Part shown: positions 38,395-47,527 of the stretch, in pieces
Layout of the letters: each line of letters begins with the position of its first letter
Position numbering within the stretch: position 1 is the first letter of the stretch
NCBI GenBank assembly: GCA_023259675.1
Contig: JALRGT010000003.1
Span: 146,213-210,212 of the forward strand
DNA length: 64,000 bases
Direction: 5' to 3'
Origin: Flavobacterium sp.
Lineage (GTDB): Bacteria; Bacteroidota; Bacteroidia; Flavobacteriales; Flavobacteriaceae
Position numbers and translations under genes: made by a program
The notes under the pieces: generated by a model
Databases searched by the model: none
Told to the model about the DNA's origin: nothing
Seen by the model: only the letters and a program-made list of their open reading frames with translations

Positions 38395-40434
38395 ATGAAT
38401 CAAAAAATTGACCTATTAGCAGCCGATAACATCAGGGCTTTAGCTATTTCGATGGTAGAAAAAGCCAATTCAGGACATCCCGGAGGTGCCATGGGAGGAG
38501 CTGATTTTATGCACATTTTATATACGGAATACCTGAATTTTGATCCAACAGAAATGGATTGGACATTCAGAGATCGTTTTTTTATGGATGCTGGACATTT
38601 ATCGGCATTAATGTATTCTCAATATTATTTATTTGGAAACTATAAAAAAGAAGATCTTCAAAATTTCAGACAGTGGGGTTCTATAACTCCAGGACACCCT
38701 GAAGTAGATGTACTTAGAGGAATAGAAAACACTTCTGGCCCTTTAGGTCAAGGACATGCGATGGGAGTTGGAGCCGCTATTGCCGCAAAATTTCTGGACG
38801 CTAGATTTAAAGGTCTTTTCAACCACAAAATATATGGTTTCATCACTGACGGTGGAGTTCAGGAAGAAATTTCACAAGGAGCAGGTAGAATTGCAGGACA
38901 TTTAGGATTAAACAATTTTATTATGTTTTATGATTCTAATGATGTTCAGCTATCCTCTATGACAGATGAAGTAACCTCAGAAGATACCGCCAAAAAATAT
39001 GAAGCTTGGGGCTGGAAAGTGGTTACTATTGACGGACACGATCACACGCAAATCAGAAAAGCATTAAACGAGGCCAATGATGAAACAGAAAAACCGACTT
39101 TAATCATTGGAAAAACCATTATGGGTAAAGGTTGTGTAACTGCTTCTGGAGCTATGTATGAAGGGGAATGTGAATTGCATGGTAAACCTATTGGTGACAC
39201 CAAAGCTGATTACATCAAAACCCTAATCAATTTAAAGGCAAATCCAGAAAATCCATTCGACATTTTCGAAGAGGTTAAAAACCATTATGATAAAATCATT
39301 GCTTTAAAAACGGAAAAAGCAGCTTACAAAAAGATTCAAATTGCCGACTGGAAAAAAGAAAATTCAGCATTAGCACAAAAAATGGAATTGTTCTTATCTG
39401 GAAAACTTCCAGAAATAGACTTAAGCCAAGTGGCTCAAAAACCAAATGTAGCTACAAGAGAAGCTTCTTCTGCAGTATTGGCTTATCTGGCAGAACATGT
39501 AGAAAACATGATTGTTTCTTCAGCAGATTTATCGAATAGTGACAAAACTGATGGCTTCTTGAAAAAATCATCCGTTTTACAAAAAAATGATTTCAGTGGT
39601 GCCTTTTTACAGGCAGGAGTTGCAGAATTGACTATGACTGCTATTGCCAATGGAATCGCATTACACGGTGGTGTAATCCCTGTTGTGGCAACATTTTTTG
39701 TGTTTTCCGATTATATGAAACCAGCCATCAGATTGGCAGCCATTCAGGAATTACCGGTAAAATATGTCTTAACACACGATTCTTTCCGCGTTGGTGAAGA
39801 TGGACCTACCCACCAGCCGATTGAACAAGAAGCGCAAATGCGTTTGATGGAAAAAATAAAAAACCATTCTGGACATCAAAGTTTATTGGCACTTCGTCCT
39901 GCCGATGCCACTGAAACATCAGTAGCTTGGGACATGGCCTTAAAAAACACTACCACTCCAACCGCTTTAATTCTTTCGAGACAAAACATTGTAGCAATTC
40001 CGGCACAAGGAACATCAAGATATGAAGAAGCAACTGAATCCAATAAAGGAGGTTATTTAGTTAAATCAATTGCTAATCCAGACATCACTTTAATAGCCAA
40101 TGGATCCGAAGTTTCTACTTTGATTGCTGCCGCTGCAATATTGGAAACAGAGAACAATCTAAAAATAAACATTGCTTCCATCATCTCTGAAGGTTTATTC
40201 AAACAACAATCTAAATCGTATCAAGAAAGTGTAATTCCAAAAGGCAAATTAGTTTTTGGATTAACGGCAGGACTTCCTGTAAATCTTGAAGGATTGATTG
40301 GGGACAGCGGAAAAATAATTGGATTGGATCATTTTGGTTATTCGGCACCGGCAAACGTTTTGGATGAAAAATTTGGATACACAAGCGAAAGTGTTTGTGC
40401 AGAGATCCTAAAATATATTGAAGAAAATAAATAA
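38395..40434 (+). CDS. tkt: Transketolase
   Basis: 679 residues, full-length fused transketolase. The N-terminal thiamine-diphosphate domain has SGHPGGAMGGAD (H28) and GPLGQGHAMGVGAA. The pyrimidine-binding domain contains the central region with THDSFRVGEDGPTHQP. A C-terminal domain starts near residue 545. It moves two-carbon units in the pentose phosphate pathway and would use xylulose-5-phosphate from AraD. tal follows 21 nt later. An AraR-type site at its promoter ties it to arabinose use rather than to housekeeping alone. Confidence 0.95.
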   Translation: MNQKIDLLAADNIRALAISMVEKANSGHPGGAMGGADFMHILYTEYLNFDPTEMDWTFRDRFFMDAGHLSALMYSQYYLFGNYKKEDLQNFRQWGSITPGHPEVDVLRGIENTSGPLGQGHAMGVGAAIAAKFLDARFKGLFNHKIYGFITDGGVQEEISQGAGRIAGHLGLNNFIMFYDSNDVQLSSMTDEVTSEDTAKKYEAWGWKVVTIDGHDHTQIRKALNEANDETEKPTLIIGKTIMGKGCVTASGAMYEGECELHGKPIGDTKADYIKTLINLKANPENPFDIFEEVKNHYDKIIALKTEKAAYKKIQIADWKKENSALAQKMELFLSGKLPEIDLSQVAQKPNVATREASSAVLAYLAEHVENMIVSSADLSNSDKTDGFLKKSSVLQKNDFSGAFLQAGVAELTMTAIANGIALHGGVIPVVATFFVFSDYMKPAIRLAAIQELPVKYVLTHDSFRVGEDGPTHQPIEQEAQMRLMEKIKNHSGHQSLLALRPADATETSVAWDMALKNTTTPTALILSRQNIVAIPAQGTSRYEEATESNKGGYLVKSIANPDITLIANGSEVSTLIAAAAILETENNLKINIASIISEGLFKQQSKSYQESVIPKGKLVFGLTAGLPVNLEGLIGDSGKIIGLDHFGYSAPANVLDEKFGYTSESVCAEILKYIEENK

Positions 40435-40455
40435 ACATTTAAAAAAAATAAAGAC

Positions 40456-41112
40456 ATGAAGTTTTTTATAGATACAGCTAATTTAAAAGACATAAAAGAA
40501 GCCAATGACCTGGGAGTTCTAGATGGTGTTACCACAAATCCTTCGCTCATGGCAAAAGAAGGAATTACAGGTGCCGATAATATTATTGCACATTATCTAA
40601 AAATCTGTGAATTGGTTGACGGTGACGTAAGCGCCGAAGTAATTTCAACTGATTTTGACGGCATGATTGCCGAAGGAGAAAAACTGGCTGCTTTGCACCC
40701 TCAAATCGTGGTAAAAATTCCGATGATAAAAGACGGAATTAAAGCCATTAAATACTTTTCAAACAAAGGGATAAAAACAAATTGCACTCTAGTATTCTCT
40801 GCTGGTCAAGCGCTTTTGGCTGCCAAAGCAGGAGCAACTTATGTTTCCCCTTTTATAGGTAGACTGGATGATATTTCGACCGATGGCTTGTCATTAATTG
40901 AAGATATCAAACTCATTTATGACAACTATGGTTACGAAACCGAAATTTTAGCAGCATCTGTTCGTCACGTGATGCATATTTTAAATTGTGCCAAAATTGG
41001 GGCTGATGTCATAACTGGGCCGCTTTCGGCAATTGAAGGTTTATTGAAACATCCCCTAACCGATATTGGTTTGGCAACATTTTTGGCAGATTACAATAAA
41101 GGAAATCAATAA
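40456..41112 (+). CDS. tal: Transaldolase (small, TalC-like subfamily)
   Basis: 218 residues, the short transaldolase/fructose-6-phosphate aldolase subfamily. The opening is [16 protein letters not shown], followed by GVTTNPSLM. The Schiff-base lysine is K87 in VVKIPM. Late signatures ASVRHVMHI and GADVITGP are present. With the transketolase just upstream it returns pentose phosphates to glycolysis. Transaldolase rather than F6P aldolase is favoured by this pairing. Confidence 0.9.
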   Translation: MKFFIDTANLKDIKEANDLGVLDGVTTNPSLMAKEGITGADNIIAHYLKICELVDGDVSAEVISTDFDGMIAEGEKLAALHPQIVVKIPMIKDGIKAIKYFSNKGIKTNCTLVFSAGQALLAAKAGATYVSPFIGRLDDISTDGLSLIEDIKLIYDNYGYETEILAASVRHVMHILNCAKIGADVITGPLSAIEGLLKHPLTDIGLATFLADYNKGNQ

Positions 41113-41116
41113 AAAG

Positions 41117-41143
41117 TATTTAATAAATATTATTTATTAAATA
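41117..41143. repeat. AT-only palindrome after tal
   Basis: Perfect 13-bp inverted repeat TATTTAATAAATA / TATTTATTAAATA with one base between, starting 4 nt after the tal stop. It may be an RNA 3'-end structure; no known function. Confidence 0.3.
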
Positions 41144-41240
41144 TTTTATTCTATTATTGTAACTCGATTCTCTATTAAACTTCATTGAACTTGTAGTACG
41201 ACAATGATTTTTAGATATTTCAATAATTTTGGAATATGAA

Positions 41241-41273
41241 AAAAGGAAGACTCTTAATTGAGTACTTCCTTTT
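41241..41273. terminator. Terminator between convergent tal and araR
   Basis: Stem AAAAGGAAGACTC / GAGT-A-CTTCCTTTT with one bulged base and a 6-nt loop, flanked by A-run and T-run. It is usable from both strands. Confidence 0.75.
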
Positions 41274-41302
41274 ATTTTTTTGTAATCCTCTTAAAAGTAA
41301 AA

Positions 41303-41998
41303 CTATAAATTCAAAACAAAATTATTCAATAATTTTTCTTCGTATTTTTCTTTATCAAACATATACAGATAGGATCCTTTTCTGGAAGACAACATATCCT
41401 TTTCGTTCAGTTTTATCAAAATATCCAATGAATTGATTTTACTGATAAAGTTTCTCTTATCTAATTCTTTGTTTAAAATCGCCTCATAAAGTTCCAATAA
41501 CTGACGCATGGTAAATTTTTCGGGAAGCAATTCAAAACCTACCGGTTTTGTGGAAGTTCTGTATCTTAATCTTCGAATGGCATGTTGTACCATCTCATCA
41601 TGGTCAAAAATTAATTTAGGAGCTTCAGCAACACTAAACCATTCTGCTTGATAATTTTTAATCAAATCTTTGTTATGATTTTCAATATTAATCAAAGCAT
41701 AATAAGCCACCGAAATGGTTCGTTCAACAGGATCACGATCAATTTCACTATACGCATACAATTGCTCCATGTATACATCTTGAAAACCTGTATAATAATC
41801 TAAAATCCGGGTTGCGGCACTATTTAATACCTCATCTCTTCTAAGGAACCCTCCCATCAACGACCATTTTCCTTTTTCTGGCTCAAAATCTCTTTTAATC
41901 AAAAGAATTTTTAAACCTTCATCATCAAACCCAAAAATGATACAATCTACTGCCAATAAAACCTTATCAACCGAAGTATAACTATTCAACATAAACAA
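41303..41998 (-). CDS. araR: Nudix-derived arabinose regulator AraR
   Basis: 231 residues. A Nudix-fold sensor (about 10-145) has FGFDDEGLKILLIKRD and GGFLRRDEVL, but the catalytic RExxEE is replaced by RILDYYTG, so hydrolysis is not expected. A winged helix follows (about 150-231, LLPEKFTMRQLLELYEAILN). It belongs to the same group as Bacteroides AraR. It sits convergent to tkt-tal and next to the arabinan locus. Its own promoter carries the 21-bp palindrome found at four other arabinose-linked promoters, which suggests autoregulation and makes it the best candidate regulator of that set. The paralogue at 28749-29456 could share or compete for the sites. Confidence 0.86.
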   Translation of the reverse strand: MFMLNSYTSVDKVLLAVDCIIFGFDDEGLKILLIKRDFEPEKGKWSLMGGFLRRDEVLNSAATRILDYYTGFQDVYMEQLYAYSEIDRDPVERTISVAYYALINIENHNKDLIKNYQAEWFSVAEAPKLIFDHDEMVQHAIRRLRYRTSTKPVGFELLPEKFTMRQLLELYEAILNKELDKRNFISKINSLDILIKLNEKDMLSSRKGSYLYMFDKEKYEEKLLNNFVLNL

Positions 41999-42046
41999 AC
42001 AATTTTAGCGTAAATATATAAACTTCCATAAACGAATCATAATTAA

Positions 42047-42067
42047 TTAGTGTTGAGTGAACACTTA
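42047..42067. promoter_or_regulatory. AraR-type operator upstream of araR
   Basis: TTAGTGT-N7-ACACTTA with a near-perfect inverted repeat (AGTGTT-N5-AACACT is exact). It lies about 50-70 bp upstream of the araR start. Confidence 0.6.
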
Positions 42068-42190
42068 GTAAATTTTTTTAAAAGAAAACCTTGAAATTTC
42101 TTTAAAACAAGTCAAATTCAATAGTAACAAAAACAAGACATCTAAGCAAAATCATGCTTTTAAGGAAAATGAATTAAATCTTGACAGGAA

Positions 42191-42766
42191 TTATCCAAAC
42201 ATCAAAAACAAATAAGTGTTTGCCTTTTCCCCAAGAGAATTACGCAATATAGAAAAGGCCTTGGTTATATGTGCTTCAACAGATTTGATAGAAAGTTTCT
42301 TGTACTCCGCGATTTCTATATTGGTGAGTCCCTCTTCCTTACTTAGCAAAAAGATTTCCTTACATTTTGGCGGAAGGTTTTGAATTTCTCGTTTTACCAA
42401 TTTTATAACACGATCTAGAGAATGTTCGTCCTCATTCTCTACAATAGCATTAAGTGCAACAATATATTTCTTCTCCAGCGGATAAACGGATTTTTTGCTA
42501 CGGTATTGATCTATAAATTCATTATAAACTGATTTATACAGTAAATTACTAATTACAAAATCATCTTTTAGATTTTTCCGTTTATTCCAGATACGCATAA
42601 ATACATTCTGTACAATATCTTCTGCTGAATTATGGTCATGAGTAAAACTATATGCATAAACACATAACTTATGATGATATGTATTTACCAAAAATGTATA
42701 TGCTTTTGGGTCTCCCGTTTTTAAAGCATGAATAAGTTGAATGTTATCAGAATAAACCTCTTGCAT
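42191..42766 (-). CDS. ECF-type RNA polymerase sigma factor of the arabinan locus
   Basis: 191 residues. Region 2 (about 20-90) has YHHKLCVYAYSFTHDHNSAEDIVQNVFMRIW. Region 4 (about 125-180) has LPPKCKEIFLLSKEEGLTNIEIAEYKKLSIKSVEAHITKA. It is a FecI-like sigma factor of the Bacteroidota SusC/D type. It is divergent from a FecR-type anti-sigma gene with 110 nt between, and next to a SusC carrying an STN domain. This set would sense arabinan oligosaccharide at the outer membrane and release the sigma factor to transcribe the locus. Confidence 0.92.
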   Translation of the reverse strand: MQEVYSDNIQLIHALKTGDPKAYTFLVNTYHHKLCVYAYSFTHDHNSAEDIVQNVFMRIWNKRKNLKDDFVISNLLYKSVYNEFIDQYRSKKSVYPLEKKYIVALNAIVENEDEHSLDRVIKLVKREIQNLPPKCKEIFLLSKEEGLTNIEIAEYKKLSIKSVEAHITKAFSILRNSLGEKANTYLFLMFG

Positions 42767-42832
42767 TATGTGAAATAAAAATAATTAGCGTAATTTTTAT
42801 GCAATTTAAAAAAAAAAGGTAAAAAACTTAGG

Positions 42833-42853
42833 GTAGTGTAAAAATCACACGTA
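42833..42853. promoter_or_regulatory. AraR-type operator between the ECF sigma and FecR genes
   Basis: GTAGTGT-N7-ACACGTA keeps the GTGT-N7-ACAC core and differs at one base in each half from TTAGTGT-N7-ACACTTA. It lies in the 110-nt divergent region. The sequence also contains GGGTA-N14-CGTATT, which may be an ECF-type promoter overlapping the same bases. Confidence 0.5.
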
Positions 42854-42876
42854 TTAATAGAAAATAAGCATCGAAA

Positions 42877-44043
42877 ATGATAACTGCTAAGATAGAAAAT
42901 ATAATAGCTAAATTTTTAACAAATCAAGCTTCAGCATCTGAGTTGAGTGAGTTAGAAATATGGATACAAGATTCGAATAATGAAAAATTATTTAATGAAT
43001 ACGTTAAGGTTAATTATGCAACAGAATATTGTATGAAGGAATTTGATTCTCATAAAGTTAAGAGCATGCTATTGGAAGCATTTGCTAGCGAAAAGAAAGC
43101 AAAGAAACTTAAAAAATTACGGCAACTAATTTATTATTCGGCAGCAGCTGTTGTTTTGGGAATAGTGACAACGACTTATTTCTACAAAGTAATCTTCGCC
43201 AATAAATCCATAGAGGAGTCTACAATAGTAAACAATACTATTAAAACAGGTACGGACAAAGCAACCTTAACTCTTGAAGACGGATCGGTTGTAACATTGG
43301 AAAAAGATAAAATTTATAAGAAAGACAATGTGGTTTGCAATGGTAAAGAATTAGTTTACAACAAAGACAACAAGGCAAAATCAGTTTTGACATATAATTA
43401 TTTGACAATACCAAGAGGAGGTCAATTTCATTTGAAATTATCGGATGGAACAGAAGTTTGGTTAAATTCTGAGTCTAAGCTAAAATTTCCAGTCGCCTTT
43501 GTGGAAGGCACAACACGTGAAGTAGAATTAATTTATGGAGAAGCTTTTTTTGATGTATCACCGAGCACAGAACATAAAGGAGCTAAGTTTAAAGTATTAA
43601 ATAAAGATCAAGAAGTAGAGGTTTTGGGTACGGAGTTTAACATAAAGGCATATAAAGATGAAGATAAAATATACACGACTTTAGTTGAAGGAAAAGTAAC
43701 CGTAAGTAATTCCAGTTCAAAGAAATATTTAATTCCAAATCAACAATTAATCATCAATCTTAAAAATGGAGATATGACCATTAATGCAATCGATGCTTAT
43801 AATGAAGTGTTATGGACAAAAGGAATCTTTAGTTTTAAGGGCAAAACTTTAAAAGAAATTATGACAGTTATGTCTCGTTGGTATGATGTTGAAGTAGTAT
43901 TTCAAAATACTGAACTTGAAAAAGTTAGATTCAATGGGGTACTAAGCAAAAATGATAATATCAAAGAAATCCTAACCATAATTAAGAAAACTAATTTTAT
44001 AAATGAATATGAGATAAAAGACAAAAAAATTATAATAAAATAA
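42877..44043 (+). CDS. FecR-family anti-sigma factor
   Basis: 388 residues. A cytoplasmic N-terminal sigma-binding segment (about 1-95) is followed by one transmembrane helix (about 101-122). The periplasmic FecR domain (about 185-290) has LTIPRGGQFHLKLSDGTEVWLNS, GEAFFDVSP and VEVLGTEFNIKAY. A DUF4974 domain closes it (about 315-388, GKTLKEIMTVMSRWYDVEV). It holds the divergent ECF sigma factor inactive until it contacts the STN domain of the SusC encoded 91 nt downstream. All three parts of this trans-envelope relay are adjacent here. Confidence 0.93.
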   Translation: MITAKIENIIAKFLTNQASASELSELEIWIQDSNNEKLFNEYVKVNYATEYCMKEFDSHKVKSMLLEAFASEKKAKKLKKLRQLIYYSAAAVVLGIVTTTYFYKVIFANKSIEESTIVNNTIKTGTDKATLTLEDGSVVTLEKDKIYKKDNVVCNGKELVYNKDNKAKSVLTYNYLTIPRGGQFHLKLSDGTEVWLNSESKLKFPVAFVEGTTREVELIYGEAFFDVSPSTEHKGAKFKVLNKDQEVEVLGTEFNIKAYKDEDKIYTTLVEGKVTVSNSSSKKYLIPNQQLIINLKNGDMTINAIDAYNEVLWTKGIFSFKGKTLKEIMTVMSRWYDVEVVFQNTELEKVRFNGVLSKNDNIKEILTIIKKTNFINEYEIKDKKIIIK

Positions 44044-44134
44044 AAAGAAAGGGAACAAAGTAATACCTGGACAGTACCATACTTTATCCCCCCATCAGAC
44101 TATTAATTAATATTTAACCAATAAACACAAATAT

Positions 44135-47100
44135 ATGAAAATTGAATTTATTAACCCTTTTTTCTTTTTAAAGAGAAAATTTTTACTAACCAGTATGAAA
44201 GCTTTTATATTGTTTTTTTGTACAACTGCTTTTAGTTTTACTTCGAACACTGTTTTTACGCAGAATGTAAAAATTGTTGTAGACAAAGATAAGACTGTAA
44301 CTATTGATGAAATATTTGACCTTTTAAGAGAGCAAACCGATTTCACCTTTATCTATCAAGAAGATATGTTTAAAAATGTTCCAAAGGTAAAACTTAAAAA
44401 AGGGACAATTAGTGCAAACAAGTTGTTAAATGAGAGTATTGCCCGTGAAGGTTTCAATTTTGAACTTACTGAAAAAAATAAAATTATAATAACTAAGGCC
44501 AAACCTGAAGAAAAAGCACAACAGAAAATTAAAATCTCAGGAAGCATAAATGATGCTGATGGCGCCCCACTACCTGGAGTGAATATTCTAATAAAAGGAA
44601 CTACAACCGGTGTTCAATCTGATTTTGACGGAAAATTTTCTATAGAGGTAGCTGGACCAAATACCGTGCTTGTCGTTTCTTACTTGGGTTTTATTACACA
44701 GGAAATTATAGTGGGTAATCAAACCAATATTACGGTTAAACTGTTAGACGATTACGCTAAGTTAGACGAAGTAGTTGTAGTTGGTTATGGTACTCAAAAG
44801 AAATCTGATTTAACCGGATCTGTTTCTGTTGTAAATGTGGAAAGTGCGAAGAAAGCAGTTACTTATGATGTTGCTAAAATGCTTCAAGGTCAGGCACCAG
44901 GCGTTAGCGTACAATCCTCAGGTGAACCAGGTGGATTTGTAAATATCAAAATTAGAGGTATAAATTCCTTTAGTAACAATAATCCATTATTTGTTATTGA
45001 TGGAGTGATTGTAGATTCACCATTTGATTTTGCACCAGGAGACATCGAATCAATGCAAGTCTTAAAAGACGCTTCTTCAGCAGCTATTTATGGGGTTCGT
45101 GGAGCCAATGGAGTAATAATTATTACTACCAAAAAAGGAAAAGTAGGTGCGATGGAGGTTAAGTACAAATCGCTTTATGGAGTTCAAAATGTAGCGAAAC
45201 AATGGTCGGTAACAGATAGAGTAGGTTATCAAACAATTACCACAGCAGCTGAACAAAATGATAATTTGCAGGCAGTAGCTGTAGGTAATTATCCTACAAG
45301 TCCATTTTACATCAATAATGTAAATACTAATTGGCAAAAAGAAGCATATGGTACGGGTACCGTTCAAAATCATTCACTTACATTCAATGGTGGAGCAGAA
45401 TCTTTGGGATACAATTTGAATGTTGATTATTTCAAAAACACTTCTTATTTAGAAACACCACAAGATTATGAAAGGTATTCTATGAATTTGAATTTGCACG
45501 GAAAAAAAGGCAAATTTAAATATGGTTCAAAAATAGCCTACACTGAATCAGACAAAGAATCATTTAATAGCTGGGTGGGAGAATCGGCTATTCAAGCCTT
45601 GGTAACTGCTATTCCAACAATGCCAGTATATGATGATAATTGGATAGGTGGCTACGGAGGAACGTACAGTGATACGCAAAAAGCAATTTCGCTTAATGTC
45701 ATAGGATATAATAATTTAATTTCAAACACAGGAAAAAGAAACCATTTTATTGGAGACATCTGGGGAGAGTTGGAAATCGTTAAAGGATTAAAATACAAAT
45801 TGGATGTAAGTTATGATAAAGTACACTGGTTTGATAAAAGATATAATCCAGAATTTGAATTGGGATGGTACTATAAAGTTCCAAGTGATAGAGCTTCTCT
45901 TAATATTGCTACTGGAAATCAAGTAAAAACCTTTGTAAATAGTATTCTTACTTATAATGTAAGTTTAGGAAAACACAATATTGATGCTTTAGTTGGTTCT
46001 ATTGACGAAAGAAATAATCATTACAATCATTTTTCTTCCGGTGTAGGATATGAAGCTACCGATATTAAGAAATTGCAATATGCTGATAATACGAATACTA
46101 ATGAATATGAATATACTATTACAGGAAAATCGTATATCAGCAGACTGAATTATGGTTATGATGATCGTTATTTGCTTACGGCTAATTTTAGACAAGACAA
46201 AACCTCTTTGTTTAGTCAAAAATACAATTCGGCTAATTTCTACTCTTTTTCAGGAGCCTGGAAATTAAGTAATGAAAAATTCATTCATTTACCAGAATGG
46301 ATTAGCAATGTGAAGTTAAGAGGAGGATATGGAATTATTGGAAACAACACGATTCCACAATATTTCTTTGCTACTACGATGAACAGTTTTGCCAGCTATA
46401 CTTTTAATAACGAATTAGCTCCTGGTGCAACAGTTGTAAACGCTTTAGACCCAAATGTACATTGGGAAGAAACTAAAACCACTAATGTGGCTTTGGAATT
46501 AGGAATGTTTAATAATGACTTACAGTTTACAGCAGAGTATTATTTTAAAAAATCAAATGATTTATTGATTAGAGTTCCGTTGCCTTTCTCTTCAGGAGCT
46601 TTTCCATCAGATGTTACAACAAATGCTGGAGCAGTAGAAAATTCAGGACTAGAATTTTCGTTGATATATAATAACAACAAGAATGCATTCAAATACAGCA
46701 TTGCTGCTAATATTGGTACTTTAAAAAACAAAGTAACGCAGATTGGTTTTTCTGAAAATGGAAATCCTATACCGGGTCTTGCCTCTATGACAGAAGTAGG
46801 AAGATCGATAGGTGAAATTTATGCCTATGAAACAGATGGAATTTTTCAATCTCAGGCAGAAATCGATGCAGCACCTTCACAAACCAATGTTAAAGTGGGG
46901 GATATAAAATTCAAAGATCAATTAACAGTAGATACTGATGGTGATGGCATTTTGGATGCAGCAGATGGAGTAATAACTGATAGAGATAGAGTATTTCAGG
47001 GAGTTACCATACCTAAATACAATTATGGTATCAATCTAAGTGCTTCTTATAAAAACTGGAATGCTACCATGTTTTGGCAAGGAAGCGGTGGTAACAAAGT

Positions 47101-47497
47101 ATTTAATGGGTTGTATCGTGACTTAATGGTTGGGAAATATGGAAACCATCATACAGATATGTTAGATTACTGGACCCCAACGAATACAGATACCAATGTA
47201 CCAAGACCATCCATAGAGGATGCTAACGGAAACAGCCGCGATTCGAATCGTTTTATAGAAAGTGGAAACTACATCAAATTACAAACAGCTGAGATTAGCT
47301 ATCAAATTCCAGTTGACAAAGTTGGTTTTATTCAAAAAGCAAGAATATATGCCAATGGTCAAAACTTATGGATTATTTCAAAATACAGAGGCTACGACCC
47401 TGATTTCATTAGTGACGGATTATTCTCAAGAGGATATGATGGAGGTTCTTTCCCAAATCCAAGAACTATATCATTAGGTGTTGAAGTGAATTTTTAA
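44135..47497 (+). CDS. SusC-family TonB-dependent transporter with STN signalling domain (arabinan)
   Basis: 1120 residues. A long signal region ends near residue 43. The STN domain (about 48-110) has DKTVTIDEIFDLLREQTDFTFIYQ. It is followed by a carboxypeptidase-regulatory-like domain (about 130-215), a TonB box region (DEVVVVGYGTQ), a plug with VLKDASSAAIYGVRGANGVI, and the barrel ending TISLGVEVNF. The STN domain is what talks to a FecR protein, and the FecR gene is immediately upstream. Downstream GH43 and GH51 genes point to arabino-oligosaccharides as cargo. The start may lie at a later ATG (MKAFILFF, 44195), which would give a more typical signal peptide. Confidence 0.93.
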   Translation: MKIEFINPFFFLKRKFLLTSMKAFILFFCTTAFSFTSNTVFTQNVKIVVDKDKTVTIDEIFDLLREQTDFTFIYQEDMFKNVPKVKLKKGTISANKLLNESIAREGFNFELTEKNKIIITKAKPEEKAQQKIKISGSINDADGAPLPGVNILIKGTTTGVQSDFDGKFSIEVAGPNTVLVVSYLGFITQEIIVGNQTNITVKLLDDYAKLDEVVVVGYGTQKKSDLTGSVSVVNVESAKKAVTYDVAKMLQGQAPGVSVQSSGEPGGFVNIKIRGINSFSNNNPLFVIDGVIVDSPFDFAPGDIESMQVLKDASSAAIYGVRGANGVIIITTKKGKVGAMEVKYKSLYGVQNVAKQWSVTDRVGYQTITTAAEQNDNLQAVAVGNYPTSPFYINNVNTNWQKEAYGTGTVQNHSLTFNGGAESLGYNLNVDYFKNTSYLETPQDYERYSMNLNLHGKKGKFKYGSKIAYTESDKESFNSWVGESAIQALVTAIPTMPVYDDNWIGGYGGTYSDTQKAISLNVIGYNNLISNTGKRNHFIGDIWGELEIVKGLKYKLDVSYDKVHWFDKRYNPEFELGWYYKVPSDRASLNIATGNQVKTFVNSILTYNVSLGKHNIDALVGSIDERNNHYNHFSSGVGYEATDIKKLQYADNTNTNEYEYTITGKSYISRLNYGYDDRYLLTANFRQDKTSLFSQKYNSANFYSFSGAWKLSNEKFIHLPEWISNVKLRGGYGIIGNNTIPQYFFATTMNSFASYTFNNELAPGATVVNALDPNVHWEETKTTNVALELGMFNNDLQFTAEYYFKKSNDLLIRVPLPFSSGAFPSDVTTNAGAVENSGLEFSLIYNNNKNAFKYSIAANIGTLKNKVTQIGFSENGNPIPGLASMTEVGRSIGEIYAYETDGIFQSQAEIDAAPSQTNVKVGDIKFKDQLTVDTDGDGILDAADGVITDRDRVFQGVTIPKYNYGINLSASYKNWNATMFWQGSGGNKVFNGLYRDLMVGKYGNHHTDMLDYWTPTNTDTNVPRPSIEDANGNSRDSNRFIESGNYIKLQTAEISYQIPVDKVGFIQKARIYANGQNLWIISKYRGYDPDFISDGLFSRGYDGGSFPNPRTISLGVEVNF

Positions 47498-47527
47498 AAT
47501 TAGCAAATCAATTTAAAACGAATCAAA

